Origin: Begonia masoniana
Taxonomy: Eukaryota > Streptophyta > Magnoliopsida > Cucurbitales > Begoniaceae
Direction: 5' to 3'
DNA: 64,000 bases
NCBI GenBank assembly: GCA_022432975.1
Contig: CM039508.1
Span: 49,131,646-49,195,645, forward strand
The notes under the pieces were generated by a model. That model saw only the letters and a program-made list of their open reading frames with translations, was not told the DNA's origin and searched no databases. A program made the translations under genes and the position numbers. Positions 23,931 to 35,227 of the stretch are shown here, one piece after another; position 1 is the first letter of the stretch; each line of letters begins with the position of its first letter.

Positions 23931-24903
23931 GACCACGAGCAAGTGAGGACCTTCATACAGCGAGAATGGGTTCCCACGTTCTGTAAAGTTAAAAAATGGC
24001 CACGTATTTCACATATGGAGTCGTCTTTGCTACCTCAGATCAATCATCAAGTGCCGTTGCATGAGAACATCCGTATGCCATACCCGTGCCCTGTAATTGC
24101 TCACTCCCCACGTTTCCCACCTGCTCAATTGTTGACGTTGAAGATCATTATTTATTGACACGTGTTATCTTAGTTTAATACCATCTAGAACGTCTTTAAA
24201 TTTGAATGGCTATAAAATGAGATGCAATGGTCGTCATTTGATGGAAGACTTGAAGCATCGATTATTTATTTGATAAAAATAATAAATTATTTATATTAAT
24301 TAATAAATTAAAAAACATATAACACATAAAATTACTTCTAGACATCTTGAAATCCTTTTATTTTTACCTAAATAATTGGTTTGACTGAGTTTAGAGTAAA
24401 TTCAATGGTTTGATTTCTATTATAAATAATTTACAGTACATAAAGTCAACCTTCTTTAAAATAGTTGGTCCAAGAAAAAATGTACCAAACCAAGTCCGAG
24501 GAGACTGTTAGAGTTCTGTGATTTGAATTGTCGGGTAGATAGTCTTGCATTATAGATTTCTTGTAGGGTTTTGTGCTACTCTATAAATACAGATCAACTT
24601 GAATTGCAAAAATCACGATCGTAAAATATTCTTCTTTACCCGTTGTTTTTTTTTTTTTCGAAAAGATTTTTCGGAGGTCAACCTCAATGTTTTGTTTTCG
24701 TATTTTCTTTTTCTTTAATTTTGTTCGTAACATTTAGTCAAAAAATTATTGACGGGTGACAATTACATAATCCTCTAGGGTTAAGGCTTGAGTTATAGAA
24801 ATAGTAGATTATATGTTTCAAAATTGAAGACATTATATCACCTCACTTTCAACATTAATGGTATGCAATTATATTGATTCATCAATCGTTGAATTACTCA
24901 CAA
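23931..24903. repeat. Duplicated segment, copy B, right part
   Basis: Resumes at gaccacgagcaagtgaggac, matching copy A from 8007 to 9053. It carries a segment with a TATA-like tctataaata (about 24579-24588) absent from copy A. No coding frame follows it. Confidence 0.85.
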
Positions 24904-25540
24904 TTATTCACCAACAATGATGTTCACTCCTTCCTTGGCTTTGTTTTATTATATAGTTTCATAAAGTAACTATAAATGTAATGTGACATGTGAAAACAGT
25001 CGCCTTATACTTCCAAAAAAATAGTCGATTAGTAGAAAAATTGAATCGAATTCCTAATCATAATTCAACTTCTCTACCTAAATATTGGACTTACATTTTG
25101 TTTAGATCTTCATGAACTCAATGGTGGGTGCGTAATCAATAATACAATAAAAGATGGTTTCTTGCTGAGATTGACCTAAACATTTAATATTTGAGTTCAA
25201 CTTTTAAATCTCACGTCAAAAAATTTTGAATAATCTCATGTTCATCTTCTATTTTTACTTCATGACGTGACATTCATTAATTGTATCAATTAATGAATTA
25301 TTTTAAATATCTGCAATTTATCACATTAATTAAACCAATTAATGAGTATGACATGATACTCGTATTTTAACGGGTGATTTAACTAGAACTATTTTTAATT
25401 ATATTATTTAGAAATTCTATGTTAAATTTTTAAAAAAATGCCATAAACTAGTGAAGAATCCAAATGCAAGATAAATGCTAAATGTGTCTTGCTTTTCCAA
25501 ATTACAAGAATTGTATATGCACTTGTACTACTAGATAGGC
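24904..25540. other. AT-rich intergenic DNA
   Basis: Nothing recognised beyond AT-rich spacer. Confidence 0.5.
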
Positions 25541-27165
25541 AGCAATTTTGCTTGCATTTATTCACTGCAGCTACCATGAATCATAGGTAAAATGTCATGC
25601 GATTTTTCTAGTAATTTGATGCAGAAAAGTATATCAAAAGTCAATATATTTGGCATTCTTATTCTACCTCCAGATTGAAGCTGGAAGTATCGAGGAAATG
25701 CTTCTTCATCTTCAGTCTCCAAGCTTGCTTTCTGTTTATATCTGAGAAGGCAAGACAAAAACTAGTTTACGAAGCTCCAACGGGTTAGGCTTTATAAATG
25801 AGCAGTAAAAGAAGAATTTTCCAATTAAAAGTTTCACCGGCATGGTGATTAAACACAAAGGAAAGCATGAATAGAAAGAACAATTAGACAGCAAAGTGGC
25901 ATCAAATCTTTAGATTTTCTATTTTCCAACATACAATCATTTTTTGGTCTCTGTTAAGCCTTGAGAGAGCAGCAACTTTGATGCTCCAACCCCTTGCTTT
26001 CAAAGCACAATCAATCTTGCACAGGAAAAAAAAGCAATTCTACAAAAACAACATGATTTAGAGAGATTTTGTAATAAGCAGCAACTGGTCCAACCTGCGA
26101 TCAATCAACAAATATGATTTATTATAAGTGACAAGTAATCTACAGCAGCAAAAATAATCTTTAGGTTACCAGAACTTAGATAAACTAATGGTAGACTGAT
26201 GGGCGAGGAAAAGATGTGTTTTAAAAGAACTCAACCGATTCAACTGTCTATTAAATAAATGTTCTTCTGAGGGGATAAAAACTATCTCCGCCACGTACAA
26301 GTTTGAGGCTTTACAAGAACAACAGGCACGTCTCGGACAAAACCTGGCATGAAAACAACCTACTAAGAATACATTATAAACAGAAATAATTAATGGTAAC
26401 TGATGAAACCATTCAGATATACAAACAAGTACATGTATTAAAGAAACTAGCTTTGACCAAGCACGTCTTTATATAATATCACCGTGTTTATAGCGATTTC
26501 ATGCGACTCAACAAAAGCATCAATCACTTCAATCACCTGTTTTAAAGCAGCAGTTAATAAGAAATTTCATATTTGGTTAACTGCTAAATGCAAAGTGAAA
26601 TCTATAATACAATGTGCCTAATTCTTCAATTTATCCCCCAGGTTGCCTAATCCAACCAAGAGCCAAGGTCGTGCAATTGCGGTGCAAAAACAACGCTTAG
26701 TTGAACTACCGATCCTCCTATAATACGCAAAGTTTTATGATTTTCGCTTCGGACGAATGTTTCTAAAAAAGGAATCGAGCTCTAACCACTGTCAGTAGTT
26801 AAAAAAATTCTATACGTTGCCGATTCCTGATTCAGAACTCCCGCCACTCAGTATTCACCCGCCAATTTGAAGAAAGCAATAAAACATCAACGTGAGCAAA
26901 ATCTAAAATCAAAGCAATGACGAATGGAAATCCAAAGCCATTCGAGAATCTCAAGCTCAAAAAAAAAAAAACAAAGAAGAAGAAGAAGAAAACTTGCGGA
27001 TGAAACGTTGGCAGAGAGAGAGAGAGAGACAGAAAGAGACAGAGGATGAAGAGGGAGGAGGAAAAGTAAACGAAGGGGAGCTGGGAAGTGAAACGCAGCT
27101 GTACCCGGCGAGGCTCTGCTAGCTTCGGTCCCCGGAAAATTCTTCGGGCTTAGATGAGACCCGAA
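25541..27165 (-). other. Possible minus-strand transcription unit, unidentified
   Basis: Three hints point to a transcript read from about 27165 downwards. A GC-richer leader-like block with a (GA)n run sits at 27000-27165. A candidate terminal exon at 26536-26447 is preceded by tttaaaacag and encodes 29 residues (VIEVIDAFVESHE...) before TAG. A 66-codon frame at 25758-25558 is rich in charged residues. I could not link these into one protein or recognise a family. It could be a small gene, a pseudogene or a long non-coding RNA. Confidence 0.3.
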
Positions 27166-28092
27166 CCCATCCGGAGGTACTTAATACCACCTTGATAATA
27201 CAATAATAAATAAATCAATACATAAATCTCTTCAGAGTAATAATACTATACCCTCTTTATATACTTAGTAATAATATGTAATTAATATAATAAATTATAA
27301 TTAATTAATTTATTACATTAATTACATCAATTAATATTTAATATGTCAGTGAGTATTTTAATATGATAGATAATATTATTCTTCTTTAATATTATATTCA
27401 ACTATAAATAGTATATAATAGGCCAAAATTTTTAAAAAAATAATAATTACACTATTTAAATTTGGAAATTAAAGTCACGCTTTTATATGATTGGATAAAA
27501 AAAAAAGTAATTAAAACATTTGATATCATTTAATACATTGTAACAACACACGATAAATAAACTAGAAGAGAGAAGAGGACGAGGATGAAGAGGGAGGAGG
27601 AAAAGTAAACGAAGGGGAGCTGGGAAGTGAAACGAAGCGTACCCCGGCGAGCTCTGCTAGCTTCGGTCACCGGAAAATTCTTCGGGCTTTAGATGACCCG
27701 AACCATCCGGAGGTACTTAATACCACCTGATAATACAATAATAAATAAATCAATACATAAATCTCTTCAGAGTAATAATACTATACCCTCTTTATATACT
27801 TAGTAATAATATGTAATTAATATAATAAATTATAATAATTAATTTATACATTAATTACATCAATTACTATTTAATATGTCAGTGAGTCTTTTAATATGAT
27901 AGATAATATTATTTCTTTATATTATATTCAACTATAAATAGTATATAATAGGCCAAAATTTTTTAAAAAAATAATAATTACACTATTTAAATTTGGAAAT
28001 TAAAGTCACGCTTTTATATGATTGGATAAAAAAAAAGTAATTAAAACATTTGATATCATTTAATACATTGTAACAACACACGATAAATAAAA
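27043..28092. repeat. Tandem duplication of about 520 bp (offset 538 bp)
   Basis: Copy 1 runs from 27043 to about 27561 and copy 2 from 27581 to about 28092, both starting gaggatgaagagggaggagg and ending cacgataaataaa. They differ mainly by single-base indels in short homopolymers rather than by substitutions. The start of copy 1 is the leader-like block of the possible minus-strand unit. Confidence 0.92.
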
Positions 28093-29457
28093 TTAAAATT
28101 GTATTTAAAAATTAAAAACTATTATTTTTAAAAATATTACATTGGACATGTTAGATTATTTTAATAATCTATTTGTGGTTCATGTAAATTATAGTAATAT
28201 TGATTTTATATTAAAGTGCTTAATGTGATGATTATTAAGTATAAAAAAATAAAGTTAATTGGGTTTTAATTCACCCTCTTTAACCTATAAAGTTATAAAT
28301 TATAGTTGAAGAGGTGTGTTATAAGAGACATGAATGAAAGGGTAGGTATGGATAGATACCTTTGTATGGTTGTCTTCTTCGTTCCAATGAGAGATTATAG
28401 GATACTTTCTCTTAAAAAAAATAATAATATATATTCACTCACTCACTTTCAATTTCTATATCATCAAAAAGATAATTAAAGAAAATAGATTAAGAGGAGG
28501 AAAACGGTATTCGACAAGGCAAAACAAGCATACCCATAAATGTATCAAGGTTAGTATATTATGTAATTTTTCGTTTCAAAGAATGGTTGAATCAACAACG
28601 TTATAAAGGGATTAAAGTATTGAAAGTATTTTTTTAATTTGCTTTCAATTGGTATCAGAGCATGGTTATATAACATGATATTCACCGTTTATATTGAATA
28701 GATTGCATCAAGTATGTTTGCATGACGGGATTGGCCGGTTATGGTGTCCAATTGTTTTTCTCGAAATTATAATGGTTTAAATTAAAATGTTTGGTCGATT
28801 TTGGAACACATAAGAGTTTTGGGTTTCATTGGTTGATGAGAGGGTCGTCGAAGTGAATCCGATAATAGTTTTTTAGATGCACCGATCGACCTCATTACAC
28901 AAAGGTCACTCTGTTTCGCACAGGTCAACCCCTCTTACACGACGGTCGACCGAATGACCAATGAAATCACCTTGCTGGTGTTGCACTCAACAATTAAAGT
29001 GTTCTGTAATTAAAGTTTACTCAATTGAATACTTGATGTATGGAAACTTGTTAGTCACCAAAGTGCCCTAGTTTGAAAGGATCAATATTCGATTGTGTAA
29101 TTGCATTCGTTTAGTATGAAAGGATGCTATCGATTGAATGAACTAAACGTTTGAGATTGTTAATTACAACATTATGAGGTCATCCAAAGATAGACCAATG
29201 TTTGTAATTGATGATATGAAAGAGACATGTTTGCATATTTGATTGATATGATTATATATCCAAATATATTAAGTATGTTAATTTGAATATGTTTATTTGC
29301 CTATTAAAGTATATATTGATAGCATCGTTGATAGTTGAAGGTTGTTTCTCTAAGTATTATCCAAAGGAGAACTTTAGGAAATGCATTATTGTTTGTTTGA
29401 ATCCATTTATGTTTTTTCAAAGCATTAAAGTGTGAGCATGTATGTTTTGCAACATTT

Positions 29458-30250
29458 ATGAATTTGTTATCTTCCGGCAACAACTTGCTTAAGTTCAACG
29501 GCTTAAACTATGCGGATTGGTCCGAACAAATTCAGTTTCAACTGGATGTAATGGGTTTGGACACGACATTAGTTTGTGAAAAGCCAGCAACCATGAATGA
29601 GACCAGTACAGAAGCTAACAAGTCTGTTATTGAGACTTGGTAGCGATCTAATCGGCTGTGTTTGAGCTTGATGAAGTTGACGATGGCTGAAAATGTTAAG
29701 TCATCAATGCTAAGGAATTCATATTGAGAATAAATGAATACTCCCAATCGGATATTACAGACAAGTCCATTGTAGAAAACCTCATTAGTGAGTTGATGAC
29801 CAAGAAATTTGATTGGTCGCAACCCATTCATGATCTTGTGACAATTATGGCGAATCTAGCTACAAAGTTGAAGTCGATGGGCATGGATGTGAGTAAATCA
29901 TTATTGGTTTAATTTATCATTAACTCACTCCCTCCCTCTTGAGTTTGGCCAGTTCCAGGTGAATTACAACACTATAAAAGAAAAATAGAATTTTCATGAA
30001 ATAAATGTCATGTTGGTTGAAGAGGAAGGGATGTTGAAGAAAATAAAAGATCATGCCATAAACTTGACATTTCAGCATGAAGGCAATGACAGCAAGAGCA
30101 GACCAAGTAAAAAGAACTAGAAGAAGAGAAAAGCCCTATTAAATGTGAAAGATGGGCATATCCGAAAAGAGCTTAAATGCTACTACTGTAATAAGGTTGG
30201 ACACTTAAAGAAAAAATGCCCGAAAAATAAAATCTGGTTCGAAAAAAAAG
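29458..30250 (+). pseudogene. copia gag remnant with zinc knuckle
   Basis: Begins MNLLSSGNNLLKFNGLNYADW, a copia gag start, with a stop at 29641 and later frameshifts. A CCHC knuckle (CYYCNKVGHLKKKC) is at 30178-30219. The reading frame is broken several times. Confidence 0.85.
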
Positions 30251-30300
30251 GTACACTATTTGTTTCAATATGTTTTGAATCAAATATTATGGAAGTACCT

Positions 30301-33300
30301 AATAATACTTGATGGTTAGATTCTGGTGCTACTACTCACGTGTCTCATGTTACGCAGAGATTTCTTTTGATCCAACCCATATACGGAACTGAAAAGTTCT
30401 TGTATATGGCAAACAGAATGAAAGCTTGCATAGAAAGAATTGAGACGTATAGGTTGATTCTGGATACTAGTTATCATTTGGATCTTGAAAAGTGTCTCTA
30501 TGTTCCTGAATGTGCTAGTAATTTAGTTTCTGTTTCTAAGTTGAATTGTAAATGTTTTAATTTTGAGATTGAGAATGATTTATTTATATTGTACAAACAA
30601 AAATACTATTATGGTTCTAGTATTTTATTAGATGATTTGTATAGATTCAATCTCAATGTTACGTTTATAGGATTTCTATTTCATATTGACAATGATGTCG
30701 GTGTTAAACGTAGTACAGTTAATGAGAGTTCAGCTTTCTTGTGGCATCAAAGATTAAGTCATATATCTAAAGAAAGGATAATGAGGTTAATGAAATGTGA
30801 CATTTTACCTCAATTAGATTTTAATGACTGGGATGTGTGTGTAATTTGTATTAAAGGAAAACAAACTGTACACATATCTAAAATAAAGAGCACAAGAAGT
30901 CATGGACTGTTAGAATTAATACACACTGACATATGTTGTAGCGACCCTAATACTGTATCCGTATTTTTTCGTACCATATTTTTTTTAACCTAATATCTTT
31001 AATTAAACTCTAGGCGGAATCTAAACCGAAATCGAAACCAGAATCGAAATCGGAATTGAAATCTAAGTTAAATCAAATCTTTAAACCATTTACAAACTAT
31101 TAATAATTAAATAAAACTTTTAAAACATTTATAAAAATTAATTAAAACAATATTTAAAATAAGGGGAGGGCATTCATTCTGCCCTCGAAAAGGAGCAGCG
31201 ACTGGTCGCTGCTACTTGCAGCGCCCAGTCGCCGCATGCGCTGCATTGTGCAGCGCGCGATCGCTGCACAATGCAGCGATCGGGCGCTGCACCTTGCAGC
31301 GCCCAGTCGCTGCATGTTGCAGCGCCCAGTCGCTGCACAGCAGCGACCAGAACCCACTTGCTCTCTGGGATTTCCAGAGAGCAAACACTTCAAACTATCG
31401 GCTCTCTGTAATCCGATTCCAGAGAGCAAATTCTTCTTTCTCCATCACGTTCTAAAAACACTAAACATACGATTCAGACATACTTCAATACGTGACAAAA
31501 CTTCCTAAAAACAAATGGCGTGGATAGCTCTAAAAATCGAGCTTATCCGTATCAAACCTACAACATTTCCAAAACATTTCTATGACATTTAAATACTGTT
31601 TTAAACCAGAATATTTTCTATAAACAGTTTACCCAAAACATTCAAATGTAAACCTATCGACTACCAGAACCAAACATCCTATAACGTCTACACAATTATC
31701 CAGCCAAAACATCCCAAAGTCTATACATACTATCCCCACGGGTCAGGTGAGCCTCGACTGCGCCAGCACACCACCGCAGCCATCCTCCGTCAACTGAATC
31801 ATGCCTCAGGTGGAGGGACATCGTCCTCACCTGGTACCTCGAAGTCTATGTCACCTACACCATACAACACACTATGAGATAAAATCCCAGTAAGCTCTAC
31901 GTAAATGCGATGCATGCTGTGCTATGAGTTCATTAAACCATGCTTTATTTTTATCTTACTATGCCATGCACTATAGGTGTCACCGAGATCCTATACCTTC
32001 TAACCGGAGAGAGTTCATCCAGCGGGCGGACTACTCTTTCCAGCTAGAAGAGGGGGGTACACGCTTACAACCCGTACAGCCGTGCCTGAGCCCCACCTCG
32101 CGTGACCTGTAAACTGTATGCCCGAAGGCCTGTATGCCCGAAGGCCAATGCTATGCTTTACGTTATCTTTAAAACTCTGTGCGGAAGTTCATTTTCATGC
32201 TTTTCTTTAAAACAAGTGATGCGTGAACAGTTCAATATTTTAAAGTAAACAAACAATAACATGTACCATCAAGACTGTAAAACGTAAACTATAAACTCCT
32301 ATAACCTAACTACCCAAACCAAGTACAATTTAAACTAACGCATCTCCAAAACTCCTCGAGACGACATTTGACGTACGGTGTAGGCCAATCGGCCAGAGAA
32401 GAATCATGAGAACTTACCTCGTGCACGCTGCAATCCAAGCTTCGTCCACGAGCGCTGTTTACCTAAGCAATTTACAAAGATTGACGTTAAAACAAGTTTA
32501 AGTTAATAAACTTCCAAATTGTCAAAACCTTAACTAAAGGGCTTTCTAAAGTTCTAATCCATTTCATCGAGCTATTTATTCGAGAAATTTACGCTCGGCA
32601 CCTCAATTCTCGAATTACGAACTTTTCTGAAAATCCTAAAATTCTCGGATTTTTAAACTTTTTCACGAATTGATCCAACTTCGTCCAATAACGTCCAATA
32701 CGTTTAATATACACTTAATCACGGCTAACCTATTAATTACGAACCCTAATTCGCGTTTTTAACGGAAAATTATCGAAACCCTAATTGTCCAAAACGCCGT
32801 AAATATCGAAATAAAAGCTCTAAGATTGTAGGCTTATACCTAGAACGTCGATTGGAGGAGAAAACGTGAAGAACCGGAGGAAAAACGGAGGAGAACGGAG
32901 GTCGGATCGTTGGGGAATCGTCGGCGGCCGAGGGAGAGAAAACTCTTTGGTTTCGTGGATACCAGAGAAGAAGAAGAAGAAAGAATGAGGAGAAAATAGG
33001 TTTAAGTTATTTTTATAAAATTTGATTTGGCAAATTACTAAAATGCCCTTCCATAGATTTTTATAAAAGTTTCATCACTCGGTTAGTTAATCGTCCAGCT
33101 ATTCGATTTCACCAAATCTCCTTATTTCACCAATATATCCAACTTATTATTTGAGATTTAATAAAACTGTCCATTCGCAATTTGGACTTCGTTTACTATT
33201 TTTACTAAAACGTCCTTCGTATTATGAAAAACTTAATTGCTCGGAATATAGTGTTTAATCTCCGAAAATTCCCATAATTTTCTTAAAATTCCTATTAATC

Positions 33301-34330
33301 GTTAGAATCGTAGTGACGCTTTCTTTTTGTAAAACGAACCTGATTTGACATATTTACAAAAATGTCATCCAATAATATAATAATAATATAATATACAAGT
33401 CCGTACAACTGGGTATTACATATGTAGTCCATTCGATGCTCCGTCTTGGAACGGAAAAAGGTATTTCATCACATTTATTGATGATTACTCACGTTATGGT
33501 TATTTGTATCTATTGCATGAAAAGTCTCAATATGTGAACGTTTTAGAAGCGTTCATAAATGAGGTGGAAAGACAGTTAGATAGGAAAGTAAAGGTTGTAA
33601 AGTCTGATAGATGTGGTGAATATTACGAAAAATTCGATAAAAGTTGACGATGTAAAGGTCCATTTGCAAGGTTTCTCGAAAGTCGAGGCATTTGTGTACA
33701 GTATACAATGCCTTGTACGCCACAACAAAATGATGTAGTTGAAAGGCGGAATCGTACGCTAATGGAAATAGTTAGGAGTATGGTAAATAAAAGTAATGTA
33801 CCTTTATCGTTGTGGATGCACGGTTTAAAGACCGTTGCATATCTATTTAATAGGGTTTTTAGTAAGGCAGTTCCTAAGACCCTTTACGAACTGTGGATGG
33901 GAAGGAAACTTAGTTTAAGACATCTCCATGTTTGGGGTTTTTCAGCATAAGTAAGGATATACAATCCACATGAAAATAAGCTCGATGCAAGAACCATTAG
34001 TGGTTACTTCATCGGATACAGAAAAAATCTAAAGGGTACATATTTTATTGTCCAAACCATAGTACGAGGATAGTAGAGTCTAAAAATGCTCGATTCATTG
34101 AGAATGATCAGATCAGTGGGAGTGATGAATCACTAAAGGTAAATATTCATGAGAATTGGGTGGAGAAAATTACACCTGAAGATTCTCATCAAGTTATTGT
34201 TCCTCTTGTTGTATCACAGTCTAACAACATACCAAAACAACGAGTGAATATTCAAACCACAGAAAGTGATCAAGTCAACGATGAGCATAATGATTGTATA
34301 CAAGTCACTAGTGAACAATCACAAAAGTTG
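30301..34330 (+). pseudogene. copia protease and integrase, split by a solo LTR
   Basis: The protease active site DSGATTHVS is near 30319-30345, with its catalytic Asp kept but a TGA just upstream (30310). The GAG-pre-integrase H..H..C..C region follows (LWHQRLSHIS; CVICIKGKQ). The frame ends at LIHTDIC (30936), where the solo LTR sits, and resumes at 33426 with SPFDAPSWNG, FIDDYSRYGY, SDRCGEY and TPQQNDVVERRNRT, the copia integrase core. Further stops and frameshifts occur after 33600. Confidence 0.88.
30937..33420 (-). mobile_element. Solo LTR, 2,484 bp, same family as 19413-22308
   Basis: Starts tgtagcgaccc and ends gggtattaca. Perfect 5-bp target copies tatgt lie at 30932-30936 and 33421-33425. 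It interrupts copia integrase, whose codons rejoin across it. It lacks the 12-bp array of its relative and carries a different palindromic cassette (31190-31350). Confidence 0.93.
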
Positions 34331-34350
34331 CAAAGGTGAGTAAGGACAAG

Positions 34351-35219
34351 TAGGGGTGGGCAGGACCGGACCGCGGACCAAGAACCGGACCAGACCATCG
34401 GTTTCGGTCTAACCTTCCAGGACAACGGTCCGATCTTCGGTCCACACCTCCCAGGACCATTGATTTTTAGTCCGGTCCTCGGTCCATGGCCCAAATTCCC
34501 GAAAAATCGGGACCGGACCGAGGGTTAACAAAAGTACAGTCTGTTTTTTAAACTAAACCCTCGGCCTCTTTAGTCATTTCTCTATTTCACTTCACTTTCT
34601 CCTCTGCAGTTTCTTTCCAATTTCCAGGATCTCGAGTCCCTGACCCTAGCGAGTATCGAACTCCCTGATTCCCGACATTCCCCGAAGGCGAACGCCGACT
34701 CAGACCCCGACCCCGACACTGAAGCCAGTGCTCCGTGTCTGTTGTCCCTGCTTGATTCTTGTTCGCGCTCGACTGTCTTCGGATTTGTGCTCGGGTTTGT
34801 CTTCGGATTCACACTCCGCTCTTCTTCAGAATCGTCTCAGATCTGGAATCGTTTTACTCTCAGATCTGGTATCGTCTCGCCTCTTTCTTCAAACTATTAA
34901 TTTCTTGGCTCTGGAAGACAATGAAAATCAAGAAGCATAGACAGTGAAAATCAAGAATTGGGTAAATTACTTTACTGTATTTTGATTGATTTTGGTGTTG
35001 AAACATGGAGAGATCGATGAAAAACTTTGTTACTGGAAAAATAAAATAGGTGGGAGGAACCGAGACCGAACCGGGACCGACCGAAATTTTCGGTCCTATC
35101 CCGGTTCGGTCCAGGTCCTCCCATGGGCGGTTTCGATTTTCAAAAGTTTTTTCCCAAAAGTTTGGTCCGGTTTCGGTCTAGGCTCGGGACCGGACTGAAC
35201 CGGACCGTGCCCACCCCTA
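34351..35219. mobile_element. Short non-autonomous hAT, 869 bp
   Basis: Ends are taggggtgggca and gtgcccaccccta, with a perfect 8-bp target duplication aggacaag (34343-34350 and 35220-35227). Same terminal words as 22980-23922. It inserted between copia integrase and reverse transcriptase coding. Small open frames inside are not recognisable proteins. Confidence 0.95.
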
Positions 35220-35227
35220 AGGACAAG

